A stretch of DNA of 64,000 nucleotides. Source: Myxococcota bacterium (GTDB lineage: Bacteria > Myxococcota_A > UBA9160 > PR03). The notes beneath the pieces were generated by a model that was not told the origin of the DNA, searched no databases, and saw only the letters and a list, made by a program, of their open reading frames with translations. The stretch lies in assembly GCA_030066475.1 (NCBI GenBank), contig JASJBO010000001.1, positions 27,781-91,780 of the forward strand. The letters run 5' to 3'. Shown here in pieces: positions 50,688 to 59,438 of the stretch (its first letter is position 1; every line of letters starts with the position of its first letter). The position numbers were made by a program, and so were the translations under genes.

Positions 50688-51854
50688 CTACGGCTTCACC
50701 AGCAACGACGAGGACTCCTCCTCGCGCAGGCCCTGCAGCACCGGATCGAGCGCTCGCCGGAGCATCGCCAGGGCGACGGCGTTCTCGCGGACCGGCCGCT
50801 CGCGGAACGCCCGCGCCGCCGCCAGACAGGCCCGCGCCTCCGGCTCGCGACCGGCCTGCCAGAAGCCGTGGGCGCTCTCCTCGAGGCGCGCCGCGGCGCG
50901 CTCCCGCGCGGGCGGGGCGTAGCGCTCCTCGACCGCATCCTCCAGCGCCGCCTCCACCTGGCGACGGCGCTGCTCCTCGTTCACGACGAGGCGGCTGCGG
51001 GCCCGCTCCCCGACGCGCTCCGCGATCGCCTGGAGCGCGTCCGGCGGCGGCGGCCAGGGTCCCAGCTCGCCCGCCTCTACCAGCTCGAGCGCCCGGCGCT
51101 CGTCGCCCGCCTCCGCCCGCCCGCCCAGCGCGGCGCGCGCCGCCTCTCCCGGCGTCGTGGCATCCGCCGCCGGCCGCGCCACGCGGGCGCGCGACTCGAC
51201 GAACGCGATCGGCAGCGCCCGGTCGTCGGGCTGCGCCTCGGCCGCCCGCGCCAGCAGCGCCGCGACCGCCTCGCGCCCCACCTCGTGCACCGTGGCGCCG
51301 AAGCGCGCGCGCAGGTCTCGGAGCAGATGGCGCGCCTGCGAGCGGTTCGCGTTCCAGACGCCGAAGTCGATCACCCCGCGCTCGAGGTCGACGGCCCCCT
51401 GCAGCACCCGGGCCCCGCCCGAGGGGTGCGACTCGACGACTACCACGAGCTGTGCACCGGTGGGATCGGGCGCCGAGACCAGCGCTCGGGCCAGCTCGTC
51501 CTCGAGCGGTGGCAGCGTCGCCTTGTGCGGGCGCGGCTGGGCGCGGGGGACGCTGACGCCCCGCGAGCGCAGCCGGTGCTGGGCGCGCCGCAGCGCCTTG
51601 CGCCCGGCCTTTGGCAGCGCGCTGGCCTCCACGGCGGACAGTGCCGCGGCGCCCGGCTCGAGGTCTGCCCACGCCAGCGCCAGCTCCTCGCCCGCGGCGG
51701 GCTCGGCCTCGAGCAGCCAGGCGAGCACGCCCGGCGCGGCGTCGGACGCGAGAGCCGAGAGCAGGCGCGCCGGGTCCCCGTTCGCGGGCCGGATCGCCTC
51801 TGCCTGCGCGGGCAGCGCCTCGGCCGCCCGCTCGAGCGCGCTGGCCAGGCTCAC
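50688..51854 (-). CDS. Unknown soluble protein of 388 aa
   Basis: It starts at a GTG that overlaps the cutA stop (GTGA). The sequence is Ala/Glu/Arg-rich with ALPKAGRKALRRAQHRLRSRGVSVP, a basic helix-rich stretch (~105-130), then a domain with LVVVVESHPSGGARVLQGAVDLERGVIDFGVW that looks like a beta-sheet core. The C-terminal third (~260-388) is helical. There are no catalytic signatures, no signal and no TM. The basic segment hints at nucleic-acid contact. Its partner genes and the DHH-like protein suggest an RNA- or nucleotide-linked role, by neighbourhood only. Confidence 0.6.
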   Translation of the reverse strand: MSLASALERAAEALPAQAEAIRPANGDPARLLSALASDAAPGVLAWLLEAEPAAGEELALAWADLEPGAAALSAVEASALPKAGRKALRRAQHRLRSRGVSVPRAQPRPHKATLPPLEDELARALVSAPDPTGAQLVVVVESHPSGGARVLQGAVDLERGVIDFGVWNANRSQARHLLRDLRARFGATVHEVGREAVAALLARAAEAQPDDRALPIAFVESRARVARPAADATTPGEAARAALGGRAEAGDERRALELVEAGELGPWPPPPDALQAIAERVGERARSRLVVNEEQRRRQVEAALEDAVEERYAPPARERAAARLEESAHGFWQAGREPEARACLAAARAFRERPVRENAVALAMLRRALDPVLQGLREEESSSLLVKP

Positions 51855-52183
51855 GGACGGGCCTCCTCGCCGACCCAGCCCAGGTACGCCTCGAGACCGG
51901 CCTCGACGGGCAGCGCGATCAGCTCGGGCACGTCGTAGGGATGGATCTCGCGGATGCGGTCCGCGAGTGCCGCCACGCGGTCCGCGCGCGTCTTGAGCAC
52001 CAGCAGCACCTCGGCGGACTCCTCCACGCGGCCCTCCCAGCGGTAGATCGAGCGCATGTTCGGCAGCAGGTTCGCGCACGCCACGAGGCGCTCCTCGACC
52101 AGCGCGCGGGCGATGCGCTCCGCGACCTCCGCGTCGGGCGCCGTGCACAGCGCGACCTGGATCGGATCAGGCGACGGGCTCAT
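51851..52183 (-). CDS. cutA: CutA1 divalent-ion tolerance protein
   Basis: 110 aa: ALCTAPDAEVAERIARALVEERLVACANLLPNMRSIYRWEGRVE and IHPYDVPELIALPVEAGLEAYLGWV are diagnostic CutA1 segments. It forms a PII-like trimer whose role remains debated. Its start lies within the 3' end of dgt (17-bp overlap), and its stop overlaps the next gene. Confidence 0.94.
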   Translation of the reverse strand: MSPSPDPIQVALCTAPDAEVAERIARALVEERLVACANLLPNMRSIYRWEGRVEESAEVLLVLKTRADRVAALADRIREIHPYDVPELIALPVEAGLEAYLGWVGEEARP

Positions 52184-53333
52184 GGGGGTCCAGCAGCTTG
52201 CGATGCTCCGCGAGGGCGAAGCGATCGGTCATCCCCGCCAGGTAGTCGGCGGTGGCGCGCGCCGCGCCCTCCTCGCCGAAGCGCGCCGTGACGTGTCGCG
52301 GGAGCTGGCGAGGATCCTCGCGGTAGACGCGCCACAGGTCGCTCAGCGTGCGTTCCGCCTTGCGGGTCATGCGCACGACGCGGGGATGGTGGTAGAGGTT
52401 CTCGAACAGGAACTGCTTCAGCTCGCGCAGGGCGCGCGCCGTGGCCGGCGGATAGTCGAGCAGGCGCTGCTCGCGCTGGCGCAGTGCCTCGACGTCGGCC
52501 GGCGGGTCGGCGGCCAGGCGTGCGGCGGTCGCCTCGACCAGCTCGCCGACGAGGCGATTGATCAGCGCCACGATCGTCTGCGCCACCACGACGGCCGGCG
52601 GCGCCGTCGCGAGCGCCGCGCGCGTGGCGGCCGCGGTCTCCGCCCACAGCGGCACCTCGTCGAGCTGCTCGAGGGTGAGCAGCGCCGAGCGCAGGCCGTC
52701 GTCGAGATCGTGGTTCGTGTAGGCGATCTCGTCGGCACGATCGGCAACCTGCGCCTCGAGCGACGGCTGCGCAGCGAGCTCGGGCAGCGCCACCGGGTGG
52801 GGCCAGTCGGCGCCGTGCTTCAGGATGCCCTCGCGCGTCTCCCAGCACAGGTTGAGGCCGCGGAAGTCGGGATAGCGGTCCTCGAGCCAGTCGACCACGC
52901 GCAGCGTCTGGCGGTTGTGATCGAAGCCACCGTCGCGCTTCATGAGCTGGTCGAGGGCGCGCTCGCCGGCGTGGCCGAACGGGGTGTGGCCCAGGTCGTG
53001 AGCGAGCGCGATCGCCTCGGCGAGGTCCTCGTTCAGGCGCAGGGCACGCGCCATGGTGCGCGCGATCTGCGCCCCCTCGAGCGTGTGGGTGAGGCGGTTG
53101 CGGTAGTGGTCGCCCTCGTGCGGCACGAAGACCTGGGTCTTGTACTCCAGGCGCCGGAAGGCACGCGCGTGCACCACGCGGTCGCGATCGCGCTGGAAGG
53201 CGGTGCGATAGCCGTGCTCGCGCTCGGCCACGCGGCGCCCGCGCGAGGCGCTGCTGGGGACGGCCCAGGGAGCGAGTCGCTCGACCTCCTCGCGCTCGTA
53301 GGCCACCCGGTCGCGCACGCCCGCGGTCGTCAC
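52167..53333 (-). CDS. dgt: Deoxyguanosinetriphosphate triphosphohydrolase-like HD protein
   Basis: 388 aa. HD-superfamily metal residues are visible: YRNRLTHTLEGAQIAR (first His), LAHDLGHTPFGHAGERAL (HD and second motif) and DEIAYTNHDLDD. RAFRRLEYKTQVF at ~60 is typical of dGTPases. It cleaves dNTPs to deoxynucleosides and triphosphate, controlling dNTP pools; related SAMHD1-like enzymes restrict phage or virus replication. The GTG overlaps the small TM gene's stop (GTGA). It is a natural partner in pool control for the dCMP deaminase at 29 kb, though not linked. Confidence 0.93.
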   Translation of the reverse strand: MTTAGVRDRVAYEREEVERLAPWAVPSSASRGRRVAEREHGYRTAFQRDRDRVVHARAFRRLEYKTQVFVPHEGDHYRNRLTHTLEGAQIARTMARALRLNEDLAEAIALAHDLGHTPFGHAGERALDQLMKRDGGFDHNRQTLRVVDWLEDRYPDFRGLNLCWETREGILKHGADWPHPVALPELAAQPSLEAQVADRADEIAYTNHDLDDGLRSALLTLEQLDEVPLWAETAAATRAALATAPPAVVVAQTIVALINRLVGELVEATAARLAADPPADVEALRQREQRLLDYPPATARALRELKQFLFENLYHHPRVVRMTRKAERTLSDLWRVYREDPRQLPRHVTARFGEEGAARATADYLAGMTDRFALAEHRKLLDPHEPVA

Positions 53334-53488
53334 GGCTGCGCTCCATCGGCCTCGCGCAGTACGCGCTCGAGCTGCGCGCGCGAAGCGTCGTCGATCTCTG
53401 CGGTCGGGCCCGGAGCGAGGCCGGCCAGCGCATAGAGCGCCGCTGCCGCGATGACGGCTCCGAGGACGAGGGCGACCCAGCGCCTCAC
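53330..53488 (-). CDS. 52-aa single-TM protein
   Basis: A short ORF with a GTG start and one TM (RRWVALVLGAVIAAAALYALAGLAPG) followed by an acidic helix (IDDASRAQLERVLREADG). It overlaps the dgt start by GTGA. It could be a small membrane protein that anchors or regulates its neighbours. It was found by following stop/start coupling and has no family I know. Confidence 0.5.
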   Translation of the reverse strand: MRRWVALVLGAVIAAAALYALAGLAPGPTAEIDDASRAQLERVLREADGAQP

Positions 53489-53626
53489 TGGCTTCGGACT
53501 CCCGTTTCGATGGCGCGGGCCGGAGCCGGGGGAGGAGGGGCTCGGTTCCCGCGGGGAAGACGGAGGAACGGTAGGCAGCGCGGCCCCCGGTGTCAACGCG
53601 CGCCGCCTCGGGGTTACCCTGCCGCC

Positions 53627-54739
53627 ATGGAGCTTCCCGAACGTCTGCTGCTGGGTCCCGGGCCCTCCAACGTCCACCCCGAGGTGCTGGACGCCATGGC
53701 CACCCCGCTGGTCGGGCACCTCGACCCCGCGTTCCTCGCCGTCGTGGACGAGGTGCAGCAACGGCTGCGCCGCCTGTTCGGCACCGAGAACCCGATGACG
53801 CTGCCGCTCTCCGCGACCGGGAGCGGCGGCATGCAGGCCTGCTTCGCGAACCTGCTCGAGCCCGGCGACGACGTCGTGGTCGGGGTCGCCGGCGTGTTCG
53901 GCGAGCGCATGAGCGAGGTCGCGTCGCGTCTGGGCGCTCGTGTGACGCGCGTGGAGACGCCCCCCGGCACCGCGCTCGATCCCGACGCGATGCGCGACGC
54001 GGTGGCGCAAGTGCGCCCGCGCGTCGTAGCCTTCGTCCACGCGGAGACCTCGACGGGCGTGTGCCAGGCGGTGCCGCCGATCGCCACGGCGGCGCGCGAA
54101 GCAGGCGCGCTGGTCCTGCTCGACTGCGTCACGTCGCTCGCCGGCCTGCCGCTGGAGCTCGATGCGTGGGGCATCGACGCGGCCTACAGCGGGACCCAGA
54201 AGTGCCTGTCGTGTCCCCCCGGCCTGTCGCCCGCGAGCTTCTCGGAGCGGGCGCTCGAACGCGTCCGGCAGCGCGCCGTGCCCGTGTCGAGCTGGTACTT
54301 CGACCTGGGACTGCTGGGTGGCTACTTCGGCAGCGAGCGCGTCTATCACCACACCGCGCCGGTGAGCGCCGTGCTGGGACTGGCCGCCGCGCTGCGGCGG
54401 GTGGAGGCCGAGGGCATGGAGGCGCGCGTGACGCGCCACCGCGACGCGGCGGCACGCCTGGTGTCGGCGCTGGCTCCGCTCGGCTTCGAGCCGCTGGTCG
54501 AGGCAGAGCACCGGCTGCCGATGCTCACGTCGGTGCGGCTCCCGGTTGCGGTCGTTCAGGCAGGCGAGGCCGGCCTGCGGCGTCGCCTGCTCGAGCAGCA
54601 CGGCATCGAGGTCGGGGGCGGGCTCGGCAAGCTGGCCGGCCGCATCTGGCGGATCGGCCTGATGGGCGAGAACGCGCGCCCCGAGAGCGTGGAGCGACTC
54701 GTCGCCGCCCTGCGGATCGAGCTCGGCCCGCAGCGCTGA
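53627..54739 (+). CDS. Class V aminotransferase (alanine-glyoxylate/serine-pyruvate type)
   Basis: 370 aa PLP enzyme. LLLGPGPSNVHPEVL at the start, SATGSGGMQACFANLL, HAETSTGVCQ, LLDCVTSLAGLPLELDAWGIDAAYSGTQKCLSCPPGLSP with the Schiff-base Lys in GTQKCL, and a late GLGKLAGRIWRIGLMGENA. It would transaminate glyoxylate or 3-hydroxypyruvate with alanine or serine. ATG 53627 is chosen because LPERLLLGPGPS follows at once. It is divergent from the dgt group. Confidence 0.92.
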   Translation: MELPERLLLGPGPSNVHPEVLDAMATPLVGHLDPAFLAVVDEVQQRLRRLFGTENPMTLPLSATGSGGMQACFANLLEPGDDVVVGVAGVFGERMSEVASRLGARVTRVETPPGTALDPDAMRDAVAQVRPRVVAFVHAETSTGVCQAVPPIATAAREAGALVLLDCVTSLAGLPLELDAWGIDAAYSGTQKCLSCPPGLSPASFSERALERVRQRAVPVSSWYFDLGLLGGYFGSERVYHHTAPVSAVLGLAAALRRVEAEGMEARVTRHRDAAARLVSALAPLGFEPLVEAEHRLPMLTSVRLPVAVVQAGEAGLRRRLLEQHGIEVGGGLGKLAGRIWRIGLMGENARPESVERLVAALRIELGPQR

Positions 54740-54795
54740 TCGCAAGGCGCCGGCCCACCGCGGAGGCGTGGCGGTCGGCGCGGGGAGGACCCGAT

Positions 54796-56292
54796 TTGGA
54801 AGGCACCGTGAACGACCCCGTCCCCGGCGACGCGCAGGCGAGCTTCCTCGCGGCGGTCGAGCGGTCCCTGGCCGCGGGCGCGGCGCTGCTCGACGACGAC
54901 GGACGCATCGTGCGCGCCAGTCCCGGCTTCGCCGGGCTGCTGCCGACGGCGGCCGGTGCGCCCGCCGGAACCCTGGCGGAGCGTCTCGCCCCGGACGACC
55001 GGGCGCCCCTCGCGCGGGCGCTGCACGCCGTGGCCGCAGGTGAGCCGGGCCGCGTCCTGTCCGTCCGCACGGCCGACGAGGCGGACAGCGCGCCGCTCGA
55101 GCTGCACGTGCTGCGCGCCGAGGAGCCCGACGCGCCGGTGCGCGTGGTTGCGCACGATCGCAGCGAGCGGGAGCGGGTGGAGCGCCATCTGGTGCACTCG
55201 GAGCGCCTGCGGCTGATGGGACAGATGGCGCTCGGCTGTGCGCACGAGCTGAACAACCTGCTGATGGTCGCGCTCTCGGCATCGGAGCTGGCCGAGACGG
55301 CCCACGATGGCGAGCAGCACCAGCTGCTTCGCACCGCCGTGGAGGACGCCGGCCGGCTGATCGCGCAGATGCAGGCCTTCGGGCGCGGCCCCGCGCCCGA
55401 CGAGGTGCCGGTCGTCCTGGAGGCGGCGGAGCTGCTGCGCGAGGCGCTGGACTTCAGCCGCAGCCACTGGCAGCGGCCGCGCGGCGTCGGCTCGGCGGCG
55501 ATCCGGCTCACGACGCACTTCGAGCCGGACACGCGTGTGCGCGTGATCCGCTCCGAGCTGCGCCACGCCGCGGTGAACCTGATCGTGAATGCGATCGATG
55601 CCATGCCCCACGGCGGCACGCTGACCGTCGCCTGCGCGCGCGAAGGCGATGACGTGGTGCTCCGCATCGAGGACTCCGGCCGCGGCATCCCGCCGGAGGT
55701 CCGCGACCGGATCTTCGAGCCCTTCTTCTCGACCAAGGGCGAGCGCGGGCTGGGTCTGGGCCTGAGCCTGGTGGCCGAGATCGTCGCCCGGCACGACGGC
55801 TCGCTCTCGGCCGACTCCGACCGCGAGACGGGCTGCGCGTTCGAGATGCGACTGCCGCGCGCCCGGCCCGACGCGGCCGGACCGCCGGCGCCGGAGCCGC
55901 CGGTGCCGCACCCGCGGCCGTGCCGCGTGCTGCTGGTGGAGGACGACGCGGCGCTGCGAGATCAGCTCGAGCGCTCCCTGAAGGTCGACGGGCACCAGGT
56001 CCGCGCGTACGCCAGCGCCGAGGACGCGGAGGCGGACTGGGCGGAGGACCCGCGCGCGGACGTGCTCGTGACCGACCTCAGCCTGCCCGGCCGCACCGGT
56101 CTCGAGCTCGCCTCGCGCCTGCGCGCGCGCGGCGCCCGGCTGCCCGTGGTGCTGATCACCGCCTGGGGCGTGGCGCTCGACTCCGCGCTCCGAGAGGAGC
56201 GCGGCATCCAGAGCGTCCTCGGCAAGCCCTTCCGTCGCGAGGCGCTGCGCCGGGCCATCGTCGAGGCGCAGGCCATCTCCGCCGGCGGTTAG
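54796..56292 (+). CDS. Hybrid histidine kinase with C-terminal receiver
   Basis: 498 aa. A PAS-like N-terminus (~20-130) with no TM precedes HisKA with His150 in GCAHELNNLL. The HATPase motifs are NLIVNAIDAM (N box), EDSGRGIPP (G1), FEPFFSTKG (F) and GLGLGLSL (G2). Then comes a receiver domain with VLLVEDDAA, Asp427 in VTDLSLPG and Lys in GKPFRREAL. It is a soluble hybrid kinase, with no output domain of its own. TTG 54796 follows GGAGG by 8 nt; GTG 54808 is the alternative. It shares TTAG with the stop of the convergent cyclase gene. Confidence 0.93.
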   Translation: MEGTVNDPVPGDAQASFLAAVERSLAAGAALLDDDGRIVRASPGFAGLLPTAAGAPAGTLAERLAPDDRAPLARALHAVAAGEPGRVLSVRTADEADSAPLELHVLRAEEPDAPVRVVAHDRSERERVERHLVHSERLRLMGQMALGCAHELNNLLMVALSASELAETAHDGEQHQLLRTAVEDAGRLIAQMQAFGRGPAPDEVPVVLEAAELLREALDFSRSHWQRPRGVGSAAIRLTTHFEPDTRVRVIRSELRHAAVNLIVNAIDAMPHGGTLTVACAREGDDVVLRIEDSGRGIPPEVRDRIFEPFFSTKGERGLGLGLSLVAEIVARHDGSLSADSDRETGCAFEMRLPRARPDAAGPPAPEPPVPHPRPCRVLLVEDDAALRDQLERSLKVDGHQVRAYASAEDAEADWAEDPRADVLVTDLSLPGRTGLELASRLRARGARLPVVLITAWGVALDSALREERGIQSVLGKPFRREALRRAIVEAQAISAGG

Positions 56293-59200
56293 GCAAGCCC
56301 TCCCGCCAGCACCGCGCGGGCGCGGTCGGCGTGGACCGGCATGCCGCAGGCGCTCCACTCGCGCAGGGCGCGGTCGGCGTAGTAGGAGGCACGGCGGTCG
56401 TCGTCGCGATGGGCGCACAGCTCGGCGAGCGCCCAGTGGCACTCGGCGACCTGCGGGCGCAGACCCAGCTCGCCCGCCAGCGAGAGCGCCTCCTCGATCG
56501 CCTGCTCGGCCCGGCCCAGGTCGGCATGGCGCGGGCCGGCCAGCGCCATGCCGAGCGTGCGCAGCAGGCGCGTCCGCAGCAGCGGCGGGGGGTGTCGGGA
56601 GAGCGCCTGGTTCGCCAGGTCGATCGCCTCGTCGAAGCGGCCCGTCTCCAGGCGCGCGAGCGCGAGCCAGTCGTAGGTGGTCAGCCAGGTGGCGTCGATG
56701 CGCGTGAGTCGTTCGATCGCCTCGGCCGCGCGGCCCGGTTGGCCGGACAGCAGATGGACCATCGCCTCGGAGGTGTCGGCCGTGTAGATCGCCGCCTGCT
56801 GGCCGCCGCGTTCGCCGGCCTGGCGGGCGCGCTCGGCGGCCGCGAGCGCCCGGTCGAGCTCGCCGCGGTACGCGAGCGCCCTCGACTGCCAGGCATACGC
56901 GAACGCGATGCCCACCTCGTGGCGCGCCTCCTCGGCGAGCGCGACGGCCTGCTCGCACAGCGCGCACGCCTTGCGCACCTCTCCCGCGTCGCAACGCACG
57001 AAGCCCTCGTTGCCGAGGCCGAACACCACGCCGAATCGGTCGCCGGCGCCCGTTGCCAGCTCGGTCACGCGCCGCGCGCTCTCGGCGGCCCGGTCGATCT
57101 GCCCGTCGAAGTGCAGGATGCGCACCAGGTAGGCGTGACCCTTGGCCAGCACGACCCGCCCCGCGCGTTCGTCTCGCGCCAGGTCTAGCCCTCGCTCGAC
57201 CAGGATGCGCGACTGGTGGGTCTCGTTCTCGCGCGAGAAGCGCACCCAGCCGTGCTCGACGCAGGCCTCCGCGAGCCGGACGCGATCGTCGGGATCCACC
57301 CGGTCGATGTCGAGCGCCTCCAGAACCGCCGCTGCCTCGCCGACCCGGTCGAGCGTGTTGAGAGCCGAGGCGAGCGAGAGTCCCACCTCGAGCCACAGCG
57401 CGTCCTCGACGTGCAGGGTGGCGTCGGGATCGCACAGCATCTCCCAGGCGCGGCGCAGGTGGCTCACGGCCTCGCGAGCGGCGAACAGCTCGAGATAGCC
57501 CTTCCCCGCGCGCACCAGCAGCGGCAGCGCGCGCTCCGCGGCCCCGGCGTGGTCGTAGTGGTGGGCCAGCGACGACGCCGTCTCGGGCGTATCGGGCAGG
57601 GCGAGTGCCTCGAGTGCCTCGCCGCAGCGTTGGTGCAGCGCGCGCCGGCGCTGGCGCAGGGTCTGCGCATAGGCGACGTCGCGGCAGAGCGCGTGGTGGA
57701 AGTCGAGCTCGGTCCCGCTCCGCAGCAGCAGGCCCCGCTCGACCAGCTCGTCCAGGAGAGCGGCGGTGCGCTCCTCCGACTCCGGATCGATCCGCTCGAG
57801 CAGCGGCGCGTCGAAGCGTCGACCCAGCACGGCGGCGCACTGGAGCAGCCGCTTCGCGGGATCGGGAAGCGCGTCGATGCGCGCGGCGATGACCTCTTGG
57901 AGCGTGCCGGGCACTCGGTTTGCCGAGCGCCGCCAGCTGGCCTCGAGACGCGCGGCCTGGCGAACCTCGGCGCTCCCCTCCTCCAGCGAGCGCGCCACCT
58001 CCTGGACGAAGAGCGGGTTGCCACCGCCCCGCTCGACCGCGAGCTCCGCCAGCAGCTCGCGCTCGGCGTCGTCGGCCAGGACGGCGCGCGCCAGTGCCAG
58101 GCGCTCCTCCGTCGAGAGCGGCGGCACGCTGAAGGTCTCGACGGCGGGGCCCGCCTCGAGCGGGGCCTCGCCGACGGGTCGCGTGGTGAGCAGCAGGCGC
58201 AGCCCGTTCGCCGCAGGCCGCTCCAGCAGCGCCTCGCACAGGCGCCGCGAGGCGCGATCCATCCAGTGCACGTCTTCGAGCTGGACGACCGCATGGCCCG
58301 CGCCCTCGAGCAGCGCTCCCAGGGCGGCGGTGAGGTCGTCGGGGCTCTGCGCCCCGCGGCGTCCTTCGAGTGCCACCACCAGCTCGGCAGCCGCCTCGCT
58401 CCCGGGCAGCTCAGCCGGCCAGCGCCGCAGCAGGTCCAGCCAGACCGCGTAGGCCTGGGTGTGCTGGGACTCGCGACAGCGCCCTTCGAGCCAGGCGCCC
58501 TCCCAGCGCCGGCGCAGCTCGAGGGCGAGCCGCGACTTCCCGATGCCCGCCTCGCCCGACAGCAGCAACGCGCCCCGGGAGGTTCGGCGGAGCTTCTGGT
58601 GGAGCGTCTGGACGACGTCTTCGCGACCGACGAACGGGGTCAGACCGCGAATGCGCTCCGCGTCCAGGCGCGACTCGTGCGCGCTCGCCCGCACGACCTC
58701 GTGGGTCTCGACCGGTCCGCTCACGCCGCGCAGCTCGCGCGGGCCGAGCGCGCGGAACTCGAAGAAGCCCTGCGCGCGCTGCGCGGTGTCTCCGCTCGCG
58801 AGGATCTGCCCGGGGCTGGCGAGCCCTTCGAGTCGCACCGCCACACCCACCGTCGGCCCCTCGGCGACGTAGTCCTGGCGCGCCTCGCTCCCGATCGGTC
58901 CCACGTAGACGGTGCCGGAGTGGACGCCCATGCGCAGCACCAGCGGGACGCCGAAGCGGGCGCGCACCGAGGCGCTGTAGGCCTCGACGCGCTCGCGGAT
59001 CGCGAGCGCGGCGCGGATCGCGTGGACCGCGTGCTCCTCGCGCGCGCGCGGCGCCCCGAACAGCGCCTGGAAGCCGTCGCCGCGGAACTGGTTCAGCGTG
59101 CCGTGCTCGGCGTGCACGGCGTCGAGCGCCAGCGCGAAGAACGCATCCATCAGGACGTGCGTGTCCTCGGGGTCCAGACGTTCCGCCATCGCGAGCGAGC

Positions 59201-59411
59201 CCGCGACGTCCGCCACGAGCACGCTCACCTCCTTCCGCTCGCCCTCCTGCACCGAGCGCGGGCCGGTCAGCACGCGAACGTGGTCGGGCGTGTAGCGCTC
59301 GCGCGGCTCCGCCACGCCGGCGCTCCCGTCGAGCGGCGCCGCACAGATCAGGCAGAAGCGGCTGTGCTCGGGGAGGTCGGAACGTCCGCAGTGGGGGCAG
59401 GTCAGGCTCAT
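56289..59411 (-). CDS. Class III cyclase / AAA ATPase / TPR multidomain protein
   Basis: 1040 aa. It begins with a zinc ribbon (CPHCGRSDLPEHSRFCLIC). A class III cyclase domain follows (~58-230) with Asp in VLVADVAGS and Asp in NQFRGDGFQALFG. An NB-ARC/AAA-like ATPase (~265-560) has Walker A LLLSGEAGIGKSRLALEL and QLEDVHWMDRAS. A long TPR-like C-terminus (~640-1040) completes the typical cyclase-ATPase-TPR architecture. Many such proteins have degenerate cyclases; both metal Asp residues are kept here. The partner signal is unknown. It lacks the TolB-like domain of the sibling at 37841. Confidence 0.9.
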   Translation of the reverse strand: MSLTCPHCGRSDLPEHSRFCLICAAPLDGSAGVAEPRERYTPDHVRVLTGPRSVQEGERKEVSVLVADVAGSLAMAERLDPEDTHVLMDAFFALALDAVHAEHGTLNQFRGDGFQALFGAPRAREEHAVHAIRAALAIRERVEAYSASVRARFGVPLVLRMGVHSGTVYVGPIGSEARQDYVAEGPTVGVAVRLEGLASPGQILASGDTAQRAQGFFEFRALGPRELRGVSGPVETHEVVRASAHESRLDAERIRGLTPFVGREDVVQTLHQKLRRTSRGALLLSGEAGIGKSRLALELRRRWEGAWLEGRCRESQHTQAYAVWLDLLRRWPAELPGSEAAAELVVALEGRRGAQSPDDLTAALGALLEGAGHAVVQLEDVHWMDRASRRLCEALLERPAANGLRLLLTTRPVGEAPLEAGPAVETFSVPPLSTEERLALARAVLADDAERELLAELAVERGGGNPLFVQEVARSLEEGSAEVRQAARLEASWRRSANRVPGTLQEVIAARIDALPDPAKRLLQCAAVLGRRFDAPLLERIDPESEERTAALLDELVERGLLLRSGTELDFHHALCRDVAYAQTLRQRRRALHQRCGEALEALALPDTPETASSLAHHYDHAGAAERALPLLVRAGKGYLELFAAREAVSHLRRAWEMLCDPDATLHVEDALWLEVGLSLASALNTLDRVGEAAAVLEALDIDRVDPDDRVRLAEACVEHGWVRFSRENETHQSRILVERGLDLARDERAGRVVLAKGHAYLVRILHFDGQIDRAAESARRVTELATGAGDRFGVVFGLGNEGFVRCDAGEVRKACALCEQAVALAEEARHEVGIAFAYAWQSRALAYRGELDRALAAAERARQAGERGGQQAAIYTADTSEAMVHLLSGQPGRAAEAIERLTRIDATWLTTYDWLALARLETGRFDEAIDLANQALSRHPPPLLRTRLLRTLGMALAGPRHADLGRAEQAIEEALSLAGELGLRPQVAECHWALAELCAHRDDDRRASYYADRALREWSACGMPVHADRARAVLAGGLA

Positions 59412-59438
59412 CGGCTCCGTCCTGGAGCTCGGGGTGGT

